64,000 nucleotides of DNA, from contig NZ_JASKLR010000020.1 of assembly GCF_030124325.1 (NCBI RefSeq), forward strand, positions 1-64,000. The letters run 5' to 3'. Numbering within the stretch: the stretch's first letter is position 1; every line of letters starts with the position of its first letter. The position numbers and the translations under genes are program-made. This DNA comes from Sinorhizobium sp. 8-89 (GTDB lineage: Bacteria > Pseudomonadota > Alphaproteobacteria > Rhizobiales > Rhizobiaceae). The notes under the pieces are model-generated. The model did no database searches. It worked only from the letters and a program-made list of their open reading frames with translations, and had not been told where the DNA came from. This document shows positions 46,051-55,853 of the stretch, one piece after another.

Positions 46051-47754
46051 TTACCGGTTTTCGTCGCGAAGGGATTGCGCCAGCAGCAGATAGACCGCCG
46101 ACGTCCAGGCGAACGCCCGGTCGTGCAAGCCCCTCCCCGACCGTGCGTCGAAGTTTTCGGCCATACCGCTTTTGTTGGCAAGTGCACAGAACTTTTGCGC
46201 GATTTCTCGCGCCAATGCGCCCTCGCCCTGCCGACGCAGGCCGTCCCAGAGGAGGTAGGTCGTCGGCGCCCAGATCGGCCCACGCCAATAGCCGTCGTCC
46301 TCGTAGAAGCGGCTCTGCGGGCTCTCGGTCGCCGGTCCCCATTCGGTGATGAAGCCGCCCGCCTTGAGCCTGGCGACAAGCCTTTTACTGATCGCCGCCG
46401 GGAGGCGCTTGCCGAGAAGCAACGGCATGAACTGGATCAGGCTTTCCCCGTCGACAACGCGGCCCGGATCGCTTGCGAGCCGCGCGCCAAATGTCTCGCC
46501 GGTCCACAGCCGGTCGATCAGCAGCGCGTGCAGCCTGTCGGCCGTCTCGGACCAGACGGCGGCACGGCTGGCATTGTCCGTGAGCAGCGTGGCAAGGGCG
46601 TCGCAGGCAAGGATCAGGAACACCGGCAGGTCGGGAGAAAGAACCGGACCGCCCTTGGCAAAGAAACTCGCATTGTCCCAGCCGCTGTCGTTGCCATGAA
46701 AATAGCTCGGCAGTTCGTGTTCGCCGGCTCGCGCACACGTCAGCCAATAGGCAATCTGCCGGCCGATCGCAGTGCAAAGATAGGCTTTGCGCTCGGGCGT
46801 CAGGAAATCCGGCTGCGCCGCGGCGATCAAGGACACCGCCCAGCCGTGCACCGGCGGCTTGGTAAAGGCGAAGAGCACGTCGCGGTCGTTCACATAGTCG
46901 GGCAAGAGGCCGGAGGGGTGCTGATGATCGAAGATCGCGGCAAACTGATCGAAGGCGAGCTTTTCATCGAAAGCCGCCACACCCAGCGCCGAGAAAGCGT
47001 TGTCCCAGCTCCAGATGTTGATCATGTGATTTTTCGACATGTAGATCGCCGGCCGCGTCAGCGCGCCGCCGGCGGGCACGGCATTCGCCCAGAGCAGGTA
47101 GGCGGCAAGCCGGCGCGCTTCCTCTCCGCCCGCCACGCCTGCGGGTACCGATCGATACCAGGCGGAAAACTCCGCCGCCACGCCGGCATGTGCCGCGTCG
47201 AAGCCGCCCGGCTTTTCCAGCGGCGGCAGCGCGCGGAAAAAATCCACGTTGCCTTCGAAGCCGCCTTCACCGGAGAAGGCGAAAGAGACCTCGGTCGAAC
47301 GATCGCGCTGCCATTCACCAGAGACGGCAAGATCTCCTGAAACGACTCTTGGAATGAACTTGACGTTCTCGGCGGCCGCGACGAGGCAATCCTCGCCGGC
47401 GGGCGTGCGGTAGACATAGTCGTAGCGCGAGCCTTCGAGATGGAAGCGAACGCCCCCGCGTTCGCCTTTCAGATACAGCCGCTCGCCCTCGCCGATCACG
47501 AAACGCACGCAACCCTCGCCGATCCGCGCGACGAACTGGTCCGGCGACAGCTCCAAGCGAGCCTCGGCGATTTCTCCTGTCCGATCCAGGAATTCGACGC
47601 GGCAGAGTCGACCAAGCGAGGGACGCTCGTCACCGCCGCTGACGTGTCTCAGATAGAGGGCGCGCTCGCTCTCACGGCCCGGCACCCGCATCATCGACAG
47701 CGTCAGGAACCGTCCCCTTCGGCTGAAGGGAACATGCTCGATATCGAACAGCAT
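46051..47754 (-). CDS. Trehalase/glucoamylase-like (alpha/alpha)6 glycoside hydrolase
   Basis: A 567-residue protein with an N-terminal beta-sandwich and a C-terminal (alpha/alpha)6 barrel of the MGH1/GH63-type. Active-site segments are NIWSWDNAFSALGVAAFDE (the Trp-Asp pair typical of the family), LPDYVNDRDVLFAFTKPPV, then SGWDNASFFAKGG and RGPIWAPTTYLLWDGLRRQ. No signal peptide is present, so it acts inside the cell on imported oligosaccharides. It lies 3 bp after the permease gene, within the sugar operon. The glycosidic linkage cut is unknown. Confidence 0.85.
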   Translation of the reverse strand: MLFDIEHVPFSRRGRFLTLSMMRVPGRESERALYLRHVSGGDERPSLGRLCRVEFLDRTGEIAEARLELSPDQFVARIGEGCVRFVIGEGERLYLKGERGGVRFHLEGSRYDYVYRTPAGEDCLVAAAENVKFIPRVVSGDLAVSGEWQRDRSTEVSFAFSGEGGFEGNVDFFRALPPLEKPGGFDAAHAGVAAEFSAWYRSVPAGVAGGEEARRLAAYLLWANAVPAGGALTRPAIYMSKNHMINIWSWDNAFSALGVAAFDEKLAFDQFAAIFDHQHPSGLLPDYVNDRDVLFAFTKPPVHGWAVSLIAAAQPDFLTPERKAYLCTAIGRQIAYWLTCARAGEHELPSYFHGNDSGWDNASFFAKGGPVLSPDLPVFLILACDALATLLTDNASRAAVWSETADRLHALLIDRLWTGETFGARLASDPGRVVDGESLIQFMPLLLGKRLPAAISKRLVARLKAGGFITEWGPATESPQSRFYEDDGYWRGPIWAPTTYLLWDGLRRQGEGALAREIAQKFCALANKSGMAENFDARSGRGLHDRAFAWTSAVYLLLAQSLRDENR

Positions 47755-47757
47755 GGC

Positions 47758-48570
47758 CTAACCTTTCACCGATGAGCCGACCGCGCCATCCATGATGTAG
47801 CGTTGCGCCAGGAAAAAGAGCACGAGCGGCGGCAGGCAGAGGATCACGGTGATCGCCGCGATCGAGGTCACGTCGACCTCATGCAGGCCCTTGAACATCG
47901 AAAGCCCGAGCGTCAGCGTGTATTTCGACTGGTCGTTGAGGAAGATCAGCGGGCCGAGATAATCGTTCCAGGCATTCATGAAGTGGAAGGTCCCGACGAG
48001 CACCAGCGCCGGCATCATCAGGGGCAGATGGATGCGCCAATAAATGTCGAAGCTGTTCGCCCCGTCCATCCGCGCCGCCTCGTCGATCTCCATCGGCACC
48101 GTCATGATGTATTGCCGGAGCAGGAAGACGAAGAACGCGTCAGCGAAATAGGCAGGCACGATCAATGGTTTGAGCGTGTTGATCCAGCCCAGCATGTTGA
48201 ACTCCATGTAGAGCGGAATCATCTTCACGTCCCACGGAATCATCATCGTTGCGAGCAACAGGATGAAGAGCGCATCGCGCCCGGGAAATCGAAAGCGGGC
48301 AAAGCCGAAGGCGACGAGCGAACTCGAGAGTAGTTGCCCGACCGTCGAGAAGACGACGACGATCAGCGAGTTCGTGAGATAGGTGCCGAACGGCTGCTTG
48401 CTCCAGGCGGCGGCAAAGTTCTCCCAGTGCCATTCGGACGGCCAGAAGACCGGCGGGAACTGATAGAGTTCGGCCGAGCTTTTGATCGCCGTCACGAAAG
48501 TCCAGTAGAAGGGCGCGATGAAGAGCGCGGAGGCAAGGATCAGCGCCGAATAGAGGAAGGTCTTACGCAT
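47758..48570 (-). CDS. Carbohydrate ABC transporter permease (MalG type)
   Basis: A 270-residue inner-membrane permease with six helices (starting FLYSALILASALFIAPFYWT) and the EAA loop EIDEAARMDGANSFDIYWRI. It forms a pair with the adjacent MalF-type permease, whose stop it overlaps by eight bases. The start is well supported by the signal-anchor-like N-terminus. Confidence 0.94.
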   Translation of the reverse strand: MRKTFLYSALILASALFIAPFYWTFVTAIKSSAELYQFPPVFWPSEWHWENFAAAWSKQPFGTYLTNSLIVVVFSTVGQLLSSSLVAFGFARFRFPGRDALFILLLATMMIPWDVKMIPLYMEFNMLGWINTLKPLIVPAYFADAFFVFLLRQYIMTVPMEIDEAARMDGANSFDIYWRIHLPLMMPALVLVGTFHFMNAWNDYLGPLIFLNDQSKYTLTLGLSMFKGLHEVDVTSIAAITVILCLPPLVLFFLAQRYIMDGAVGSSVKG

Positions 48571-49519
48571 TGCGCTCTCCGTCGGCCTGGCGGATCTCGC
48601 CTTCGTAGTAGACCCAGGCGGCAGACCAGCGCATCACCACGAGGCTCAAGGCAAGCACGATGACGAACATCACCCAGGAGCCGGCCGCGGCATAACCCAT
48701 GTCGAAATATTTGAAGGCGTTGTCGTAGACATACATGGCGAAGAAATAAGTTGAACCGAGCGGACCGCCCTTCGTCAAAAGCAGCGCGATCGTCAGTTGT
48801 TGGAAGGCGGAGATGATCGAGGTGATGAAGGTGAAGATGAGCATCGGCCCGAGCATCGGCAGCGTGATGAACAGCATTTGGGCCCAGCCGGGCACGCCAG
48901 AGATGGTCGCGGCCTCGTAAAGCTCCTTCGGGATCGCCTTGAGGCCGGTGAGCAGAATCAGCATCGTGCCGCCGAGCCCCCAGAGACTGGCGATGATGAT
49001 CGCGACGATCGCAAGATTGGGATCGCCGAGCCAGTTCGGGCCGTCGATGCCGACGAGCGACAGCATGAAGTTCAAGAGCCCGTATTCCCTGCTGTAGATC
49101 CAGCTCCAGATCGTCACCAGGGCGACGCCGGAAATGACGCTTGGCAGATAGAAGGCGGTGCGGAAGAAGCCGCTGGCAAAGGTCACGTGGTGCAGCATCA
49201 GCGCCAGGAAGAACGACATGACGATGTTGAACGGCACGTAGATCGCCGCGAACTTCACGGTGATCCAGAGGCTCTCCCAGAACTGCGGGTCCTCGGTGAA
49301 CATCGAACGGTAGTTGTCGAGGCCGACGAAGGTGCGCTCGCCGACCACCGGCCAGTCGAAGAAACTCATCGTCAGCGAGAACAGGAGCGGCCCGAGCGTG
49401 AAGAACAGGAAACCGAGAATCCACGGGGAAATGAACAGATAGGGCGCAATGTGGCGCCTGACGCTCGCACGCTTGCGGCGCGCCGCTCCTGTCTGCGTTC
49501 CGGCATAGGCCATATCCAT
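48563..49519 (-). CDS. Carbohydrate ABC transporter permease (MalF type)
   Basis: A 318-residue permease with six helices; IAPYLFISPWILGFLFFTLG near the N-terminus and the EAA loop KELYEAATISGVPGWAQML. It has a positively charged N-terminus (RRKRASVRRH) that fits the cytoplasmic side. It follows the binding-protein gene by 15 bp in the sugar operon. Confidence 0.94.
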   Translation of the reverse strand: MDMAYAGTQTGAARRKRASVRRHIAPYLFISPWILGFLFFTLGPLLFSLTMSFFDWPVVGERTFVGLDNYRSMFTEDPQFWESLWITVKFAAIYVPFNIVMSFFLALMLHHVTFASGFFRTAFYLPSVISGVALVTIWSWIYSREYGLLNFMLSLVGIDGPNWLGDPNLAIVAIIIASLWGLGGTMLILLTGLKAIPKELYEAATISGVPGWAQMLFITLPMLGPMLIFTFITSIISAFQQLTIALLLTKGGPLGSTYFFAMYVYDNAFKYFDMGYAAAGSWVMFVIVLALSLVVMRWSAAWVYYEGEIRQADGERNA

Positions 49520-49534
49520 TTCCCCGTTCCTCGC

Positions 49535-50764
49535 TTATTTCAACAGTCGCTTCGAGCGAGCCACGGCATCGTCCAGATGCGCCTTGGCGTTGCCCTGATC
49601 GATCATCGTCGCCTCGATGGCGCGCGCCAGGTTGTCCTGGATCTTGCCCCAGTTCTCGTTCTTCAAATACGCGTGGATTTCAATGTTCGAGGTGGCGAGG
49701 ATGTCGAAGAACGGCTTGTAGACCGGGTCCTTGGTCATGCCCTTCGCTTCGGCGACGCTGGTGCGGACCGGCAGGTCGTTGGTGCGCATGGCAACCGCTT
49801 CCGGCGAGGAGAAGAACTTTACGAATTCCCAGGCGAGATCCGGATGGGTGGCGTCCTTGGCGATCGAAATCGCCGATACACCGAGCGCCGAATGGGCGAC
49901 ATGGTCGCCGAACTTCGGCAGCGGCGCCACGCCATAGTTGAAGCCGGCAGCATCGATGCCCGCCTTCGACCACATGGCGCTCTGGAACATGGCGATCTTG
50001 CCGCCCTTGAAGAGCGTCCCGCCCGACGTATCGTCGCCGAGATTGAGGGTCACCGCCTCGTGCGACTTGGCCATATCGGCGAACATGTCGAGCACCTCGG
50101 CGGCCGCATCGCTGTTCATATAGCCATCGATCTCCTTGCCGTCGTCGGAGATGTATTTAGTGCCGTTCGACCACAGGAACTGCTCGAAGTCATAGGGGTC
50201 CGGTTTGGCGTCGACGGCGAAGCCATAGACCTTGTTCGCCTCATCGCGGAACTTCGCAGCCTTGGCGCGGAGGTCCTCCCAGGTCCATCCGTCCTTCGGC
50301 TGCTCAACGCCGGCCTTGGCGAACATGTCCTTGTTGTAGAAGACGACCTGGGTGGTGAAGCCCGAGGGCATGCCGTAGGTCTTGCCCTCGACGCGCGTCG
50401 TGTTCATCAACCCTTGAGGGAAATCGTCCGGCTTGATCTCGGCGGCATCGCGCGCGATCAGCTCGTCGAGCGGCATCAACGACGTGTAATATTGCGGAAA
50501 ATTCCACATATACATGACGTCCGGCGGATTGCCGGCGCCGAAGGCGGCGACGAGCTTCTGGTCGTAACCGTCCGCATAGGGTTCGACCTGAACCTTCACG
50601 CCCGGATGCTTTTCCTCGAATTTCTTTGCGATCGCCTGCTGGATTGCAAGGCTTTCATCCGTGTCCCAGGTCGCGAAACGCAAGGTCTCTTCCGCCCGCG
50701 TGGTCGCTCCCGTTAGCGCGAGCGCCAAAAACGAGCCGGCGATCGACTTCGTCATCTTATGCAT
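49535..50764 (-). CDS. Sugar ABC transporter periplasmic substrate-binding protein
   Basis: A 409-residue cluster-1 (MalE-like) binding protein: signal peptide (SIAGSFLALALTGATTRAEE), then ETLRFATWDTDESLAIQQAI, the sugar-stacking region PPDVMYMWNFPQYYTSLMPL and later AWEFVKFFSSPEAVAM. The start overlaps the ATPase stop by eight bases. It should bind an oligosaccharide cleaved by the GH42 and (alpha/alpha)6 enzymes, such as a galactoside; the ligand is an inference. Confidence 0.93.
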   Translation of the reverse strand: MHKMTKSIAGSFLALALTGATTRAEETLRFATWDTDESLAIQQAIAKKFEEKHPGVKVQVEPYADGYDQKLVAAFGAGNPPDVMYMWNFPQYYTSLMPLDELIARDAAEIKPDDFPQGLMNTTRVEGKTYGMPSGFTTQVVFYNKDMFAKAGVEQPKDGWTWEDLRAKAAKFRDEANKVYGFAVDAKPDPYDFEQFLWSNGTKYISDDGKEIDGYMNSDAAAEVLDMFADMAKSHEAVTLNLGDDTSGGTLFKGGKIAMFQSAMWSKAGIDAAGFNYGVAPLPKFGDHVAHSALGVSAISIAKDATHPDLAWEFVKFFSSPEAVAMRTNDLPVRTSVAEAKGMTKDPVYKPFFDILATSNIEIHAYLKNENWGKIQDNLARAIEATMIDQGNAKAHLDDAVARSKRLLK

Positions 50765-51932
50765 GTCTCTCCTCCAAAACCGGGCCGCGCGGGCCCCTTC
50801 CCTCTTCTTGATTGATGAGCGCCCGCGTCTCGGCATCGAGCGGCCGTTCGATCGCCTTCCCGTCGGCATCGAAGAGATGGCAATGCTCGGAAGGAATGCG
50901 GATATGGACGCGCTCGCGGGTTGAGACGGGATGCGTGCCGCGCACGACCGCGGTCAGATCACCGCCGCCTTCGAGGCTGATATGGACGTGGCTTTCGGTG
51001 CCGAGGCGTTCGACGAGCCTGACATTGCCGGCAAGATGCGCTTCATCGGGCGATGTCAACTCCAACTTGTTCGGGCGAATTCCAAGCGTCACGGGGCAGT
51101 CGCGGCCGATCGGCGCGGGCGAAAGCGTGTCGAGCGAAAGCTCCCGCGCGAGCCCGCCGCCGGCAAGCCTCAGGCCCGTCTCGCACTCGTCCGCCACGTT
51201 GGCGTTGACGAAATTCATGCGGGGGGAGCCGATGAACCCTGCGACGAAGAGGTTTGCCGGCCGATAGAACAGTTCCAGCGGCGTGCCGAACTGGCTGACC
51301 TTGCCCTTGTCGAGCACGACAACGCGATCGGAGAGCGTCATCGCTTCCACCTGATCATGCGTCACATAGATCATCGTCACGGCGAGACGCTCGTGCAGGG
51401 CCGCGAGCTCGACACGCATCGTCACGCGTAGCCCCGCATCGAGATTGGAGAGCGGCTCGTCGAGCAGGAACAGCTTCGGCTCGCGCACAATCGCCCGGCC
51501 GATCGCCACGCGCTGGCGCTGGCCACCGGAAAGCTGGCGCGGCTTGCGGTTCAGAAGCTCGGTAATACGCAACACCTCGGCCGCGTTCGTGACGCGCCGA
51601 TCGATCTCGTCGCGCTTCATGCCGTTCAGCGCCAGGCCGAAAGAGAGATTCTTGCGGACGTTCATGTGCGGGTAGAGCGCGTAGTTTTGGAACACCATCG
51701 CAATGTCGCGCTTCGCCGACGGCAAGTCGGTGATGTCACGCTCGCCAAGGCGGATCGAGCCGCCGTCGAGATTTTCGAGCCCGGCGATCGAGCGCAGCAA
51801 CGTGCTCTTGCCGCAGCCCGATGGGCCGAGAAAGCAGACGAACTCACCGTCGGCGATGTCGAGGTCGATGCCCTTCAACACTTCCAGCGAGCCGAAGCCC
51901 TTGCAAAGATTTTCGATGCGGATCGCTGCCAA
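50757..51932 (-). CDS. Sugar ABC transporter ATPase (UgpC/MalK type)
   Basis: A 391-residue ATPase: Walker A FLGPSGCGKSTLLRSIAGLE, signature LSGGQRQRVAIGRAIV, Walker B LFLLDEPLSNLDAGLRVTM, H-loop YVTHDQVEAM, then the C-terminal regulatory domain with NFVNANVADE and VTLGIRPNKLEL. Start at a TTG (AAIRIEN) with GGGGAGA upstream; another TTG five codons ahead is possible. It is the first gene of the sugar operon, behind the paired LacI operators. Confidence 0.93.
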   Translation of the reverse strand: MAAIRIENLCKGFGSLEVLKGIDLDIADGEFVCFLGPSGCGKSTLLRSIAGLENLDGGSIRLGERDITDLPSAKRDIAMVFQNYALYPHMNVRKNLSFGLALNGMKRDEIDRRVTNAAEVLRITELLNRKPRQLSGGQRQRVAIGRAIVREPKLFLLDEPLSNLDAGLRVTMRVELAALHERLAVTMIYVTHDQVEAMTLSDRVVVLDKGKVSQFGTPLELFYRPANLFVAGFIGSPRMNFVNANVADECETGLRLAGGGLARELSLDTLSPAPIGRDCPVTLGIRPNKLELTSPDEAHLAGNVRLVERLGTESHVHISLEGGGDLTAVVRGTHPVSTRERVHIRIPSEHCHLFDADGKAIERPLDAETRALINQEEGRGPRGPVLEERHA

Positions 51933-51984
51933 AAAATCTCTCCCCAAAGCGCACGAGGCGATCGCTGCCTTCGATGCACCACAT

Positions 51985-52021
51985 AGTTAAACGTTTTTAT
52001 AGACGAAAAAAACGTTTAACT
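51985..52021 (-). promoter_or_regulatory. Paired LacI-type operators before the sugar operon
   Basis: Two AAAC/GTTT palindromes: AGTTAAAC-GTTTTTAT (51985-52000) and AAAAAAAC-GTTTAACT (52006-52021), with centres 21 bp apart, two turns of the helix, so two dimers would bind on the same face. They lie 53-90 bp upstream of the ATPase start. Confidence 0.7.
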
Positions 52022-52196
52022 TACGTGTAAAGCGAAAATTCAGAGACCGTTTCAAGGTGGCGGTTTCAGGCGGCCATGATTCAAGTTTCTGATGTCGACA
52101 GCAGCGATGGCCGCCGTGTTGGGGGCATGTCAAGCGTGCGTTGTTGGACTAGGCGACATCTTGTAGATTTGGCACGACACCTTGGAGATTGGGAAC

Positions 52197-52634
52197 ATGG
52201 CGCTCAAGCGGATGGACAACGTTGGAATCGTCGTCGAAGACCTCGGAGGCGCGATTGATTTCTTTGGCGAACTCGGCCTTGAGCTCGAAGGGCGGGCCAC
52301 GATCGAAGGAGAATGGGCCGGACGTGTCACTGGACTGGGTGATCAGCGTGTCGAGATTGCCATGATGCGCACACCTGATGGACACAGCCGGCTCGAGCTC
52401 TCCCGCTTCCTCACGCCGCCTGTCGTCGCAGATCACCGGAACGCCCCGGTCAACGCTCTCGGCTACCTCCGCGTCATGTTCACCGTGGACGACATCGACG
52501 AGACGCTTGAAAGGCTCCGTACGCGCGGCGTGCAGCTCGTAGGCGAAGTGGTCCAGTATAAAGACGCGTATCGGCTCTGCTACATTCGTGGGCCTGAAGG
52601 GCTGCTCATCGGACTCGCCCAAGAAACTAGCTGA
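52197..52634 (+). CDS. VOC family (glyoxalase-fold) protein
   Basis: A 145-residue protein with two VOC units: RMDNVGIVVEDLGGAIDFF at the start and VMFTVDDIDETLERLRTRGV, ending YIRGPEGLLIGLAQE with the metal-ligand glutamate position replaced by the GLLIGL pattern. TTGGAGATTGGGAAC precedes the ATG, making this start preferred over the upstream TTG. Substrate unknown, possibly a resistance or lyase function. Confidence 0.85.
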   Translation: MALKRMDNVGIVVEDLGGAIDFFGELGLELEGRATIEGEWAGRVTGLGDQRVEIAMMRTPDGHSRLELSRFLTPPVVADHRNAPVNALGYLRVMFTVDDIDETLERLRTRGVQLVGEVVQYKDAYRLCYIRGPEGLLIGLAQETS

Positions 52635-52804
52635 GGGCGATACGAAGACAAATGGCGACGAGTGACCAATGTCAGCGAGCGCGTCCGAGGCGGCCCCGCC
52701 TGTTCGAGGTCCATCCCTCCACGGTCGGCCCGGCAGGGCAGAGGGGGTGTTGACACCACTGCAGCCGGATTGACTCTGGCCGGCTCCGCCCCGCGACCGG
52801 TTGA

Positions 52805-55800
52805 TCAACCGCTCGAAACACTTGCCAGCACCTCGTCGAGCGCATCGAGGAAATAGTCGCTGTTCTCGGCGCTAAAGGGCGCCGGCGGTTTGATCTTCAG
52901 CACGTTGTGATGCGGCCCCTCGCTTGAAAGCAGGATCCGGTACTTCCTCTTCATTTCGGCAATGACAAAGTCGAGTTCGCTCGCGGCCGGCTCCAGGGTT
53001 TCTCGATCGCGCACGAGTTCTATGCCGTTAAAAAGACCATGGCCACGCACGTCAGCGATGATTGGGTGCCGCTCCGCCAGCCGGCGCGCACCATCCATCA
53101 AACGCTTGCCGACGACCGCGCAATGGTGCACCAGCCGCTCGTCGCGAATGACGTCGAGTACCGCAAGGCCGATCTCCGCGGAAACCGGATTGCCGCCGAA
53201 CGTATTGAAATACTCCATCCCATTGGCAAAGGTCGCCGCGATCGCCTCGGTGGTGACAACGGCCGCCATCGGATGACCGTTGCCGATCGGCTTTCCCATG
53301 GTGACGATATCGGGCACGACGCCTTGGGTCTCGTGCGCCCACATGTGAGTGCCGACACGGCCGAAGCCCACCTGCACCTCGTCCGCCAGGCACAATCCTC
53401 CGGCAGCGCGCACATGGGAGTAAGCCTGCTTCAGATATCCCTCCGGCAGGACCAATTGGCCGCCGGTCCCCAAAATGCCCTCGCTGAAGAACAGCGCCGG
53501 CTTGCGGCCTTCCGCCGCCAGCGCTTCGACCTGACGTTTGACGTCTTCGGCATATTTCGCCCCCGCATCGGCATCGCCGTAACGGTAGCGGCCGCGGTAG
53601 AGATCCGGCATCTCGGCGACGCGCACATGCGCCGGCCTGCCCTCCCCGCCTTTGCCGGCGAATTTATAGGGACTGACGTCGATCAGGCTCGAGAGATGGC
53701 CGTGATAGGCGTGATCGACCGTGATGATGTCGCGGTTGCCGGTATAGGCACGGGCGAGCCGGATCGCGAGATCATTCGCCTCGCTGCCGGAATTAACGAA
53801 GAAGCAGACGTTCAGGTGGTCGGGGAAGAGTGCGGTCAGCCGCCGCGAATATTCGACCAGGCTGTCGTGCAGATAGCGCGAATTGGTATTGAGCCGCGCC
53901 ATTTGCGTCTCGGCCGCCTTGACCACACGCGGATGGCAGTGGCCGACATGGCAGACATTGTTGACCATGTCGAGCCAGCGGGTGCCCTCCTCGTCGATCA
54001 GATAGGCACCTTCGCCGCCGACGATCTTGAGCGGCGCCGCGCTATAGGCGATGCTCAACGACCGGCCGATGCGGCGATGGCGTTCGCGCACCAGAAATTC
54101 CTTGTCGCGCGAAACGGTTACCGAGGCCGGCACCGAAAGCCCGAGCACGACGCTCGGATCAGGGCTCACTTCGCGCCAGACCTGCCATTGGTCGCGCACG
54201 CCGACGCCATGCATCCGCGCTTCGAGACCGAGGTGATCGGTAACGATCTGGAAATGCAGATGCGGCACCCAACCGCCGTTTTCATCGCGGGCGCCTAGGG
54301 CCGCGAAAGCCTCCCCCTTGGTGATCGGCTGACCGATCGCAAGTTTTTCCGCGCTCTCGCGCGACAGGTGACCGTAAAGCGTCCAGAACACGTCACCCTC
54401 GGCGGTCACGTGCTCAATGAGCACCGTCGGACCGAAACCGTGCGCCACGGCGTCGTCATGGTAGAAGGCGACCTTGCCCGCAAACGGTGCATGAACGGAT
54501 TCGCCGGCCGGCGCAAAAATATCGACGCCGAGATGGACGGTGCGCCGCTGGCTCGCGACCGTCGTGCGATAGGCATCCCCCTTGTAGACCGCGCGGTCCT
54601 CGCCATAAAGGCCAAGGCCGAAGTCCGCGCCCTCGTCGCGGATAAGCTCCTCGATCCGGGCTTCCGCCTTCGCCTTGTCAAGTGTCGCCCAGTCGTTCGC
54701 AGCGAGCCCGCTTGCCGAAAAATCGAAGACCGCTGCCTTCGGCTTCGAGACTGCCGGCCTTATGATTCTCGAAAAATCATGGGCGTTCCGCTCGAGCCAG
54801 CGCACGATCCGCGCCGCCGTGGGAACCGGTTCGAAGCCACAGGCATCCCGAAGGCGAGCAACGGCAATTGCGCGGTTTTCGCGCTCGATCCGCTGCAGTT
54901 CGCGCCAGACATCCTTTTGGCTGACGAGCAGATAGGTGTTCTCGGGATTCTCGCGGATCTGTTTTGCTGCCACGCAGATGCTGACGGCGTAGCGCGTGCG
55001 CACGAGGTCGAAGATCAGCTCGACTTCGGTTTCCGTAAGCGGGTTGACGTCGTGATAAGCGCCGGCAAGGCGGGCGATGGTGCCAACCGCATCCTCCGCG
55101 CCGATCAGAGCATAGGCGGAGGCCACCGCGATCTCGATGACGCGAAAAGTCTCGACCATGTCGCCGAAGTCGAGCAGGCCGCTGACGCGTCCATCGGCGT
55201 CGAGAAGCACATTGTAATCATTGGCGTCGTTGTGGATCACCTGCCGCGGGCAAGCCTTCAGGCGCGGCAGCACGGCGGAAACGAAATGATCGAGAATGGC
55301 GCGAACCACGTTGCGCTTTTCCTCGTCCGCGATCAGATCGACATGGGCGCGATGCATCTCGGCCTGAGCGAGATCCCAGCCATAAACGCGCCCTGCACCC
55401 GGATGATCGAAGCCCGTCAAGGCGCGGTCGAGCGCGCCGAGCAAGGCTCCCAATGTCTCGACGCTTGCAGCGCTGCGGTTCGAAGCTCCCGCCCAGGTTT
55501 CGCCGGGCAGCCAGGTGAGGAGCCGGGCAAGGCGCGCTCCCTTGAAGTCGACGGAACTGAGCAGCGCGCCGGAACGATCCGGCAGGGCGCGGGAGACGGG
55601 CAATGCCGGCGCTGCCAGGGCCAGGTGCTCGAGAACGGCGACCTGCATGTCGAGCTCTTCCGAAGCACCCGCCGCGTGCAGCTTCAGCAGGAATTCACTG
55701 CCGTCGCTCGCGCGAACACGGAAATTGAGGTCGTGTTCGCCCGGCAGCGCGGAGATCTCTCCCTCCATCCCATAGGTCCCGGTCAGCAGCTTTTTGATCG

Positions 55801-55837
55801 CCGCTATCTCCTGTCCGCCCAAATCCTTCGTGGTCAT
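52805..55837 (-). CDS. Kinase / M23-peptidase-like / class III aminotransferase fusion (phospho-lyase type)
   Basis: A 1010-residue three-domain protein. Residues ~1-355 form an APH-type kinase domain (catalytic VIHNDANDYN near 205 and metal-binding LLDFGDMVE near 225). Residues ~375-565 hold an M23-like fold with the Zn ligand pattern HLGVD (near 435), YGHL (near 490) and PHLHF (near 528), without signal peptide. Residues ~570-1010 are a PLP class III aminotransferase with VNSGSEANDLA, LADEVQVGFGR and the PLP lysine in VTMGKPIGNGHP, a motif of the phospho-lyase branch (ethanolamine-phosphate and phosphohydroxylysine phospho-lyases). Kinase plus phospho-lyase would phosphorylate a hydroxylated amine and eliminate phosphate and ammonia. 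Similar fusions are known; the M23 role is unknown. It is the last gene of a LacI-led operon. Confidence 0.9.
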   Translation of the reverse strand: MTTKDLGGQEIAAIKKLLTGTYGMEGEISALPGEHDLNFRVRASDGSEFLLKLHAAGASEELDMQVAVLEHLALAAPALPVSRALPDRSGALLSSVDFKGARLARLLTWLPGETWAGASNRSAASVETLGALLGALDRALTGFDHPGAGRVYGWDLAQAEMHRAHVDLIADEEKRNVVRAILDHFVSAVLPRLKACPRQVIHNDANDYNVLLDADGRVSGLLDFGDMVETFRVIEIAVASAYALIGAEDAVGTIARLAGAYHDVNPLTETEVELIFDLVRTRYAVSICVAAKQIRENPENTYLLVSQKDVWRELQRIERENRAIAVARLRDACGFEPVPTAARIVRWLERNAHDFSRIIRPAVSKPKAAVFDFSASGLAANDWATLDKAKAEARIEELIRDEGADFGLGLYGEDRAVYKGDAYRTTVASQRRTVHLGVDIFAPAGESVHAPFAGKVAFYHDDAVAHGFGPTVLIEHVTAEGDVFWTLYGHLSRESAEKLAIGQPITKGEAFAALGARDENGGWVPHLHFQIVTDHLGLEARMHGVGVRDQWQVWREVSPDPSVVLGLSVPASVTVSRDKEFLVRERHRRIGRSLSIAYSAAPLKIVGGEGAYLIDEEGTRWLDMVNNVCHVGHCHPRVVKAAETQMARLNTNSRYLHDSLVEYSRRLTALFPDHLNVCFFVNSGSEANDLAIRLARAYTGNRDIITVDHAYHGHLSSLIDVSPYKFAGKGGEGRPAHVRVAEMPDLYRGRYRYGDADAGAKYAEDVKRQVEALAAEGRKPALFFSEGILGTGGQLVLPEGYLKQAYSHVRAAGGLCLADEVQVGFGRVGTHMWAHETQGVVPDIVTMGKPIGNGHPMAAVVTTEAIAATFANGMEYFNTFGGNPVSAEIGLAVLDVIRDERLVHHCAVVGKRLMDGARRLAERHPIIADVRGHGLFNGIELVRDRETLEPAASELDFVIAEMKRKYRILLSSEGPHHNVLKIKPPAPFSAENSDYFLDALDEVLASVSSG

Positions 55838-55853
55838 GATCCCGCTCACATTC

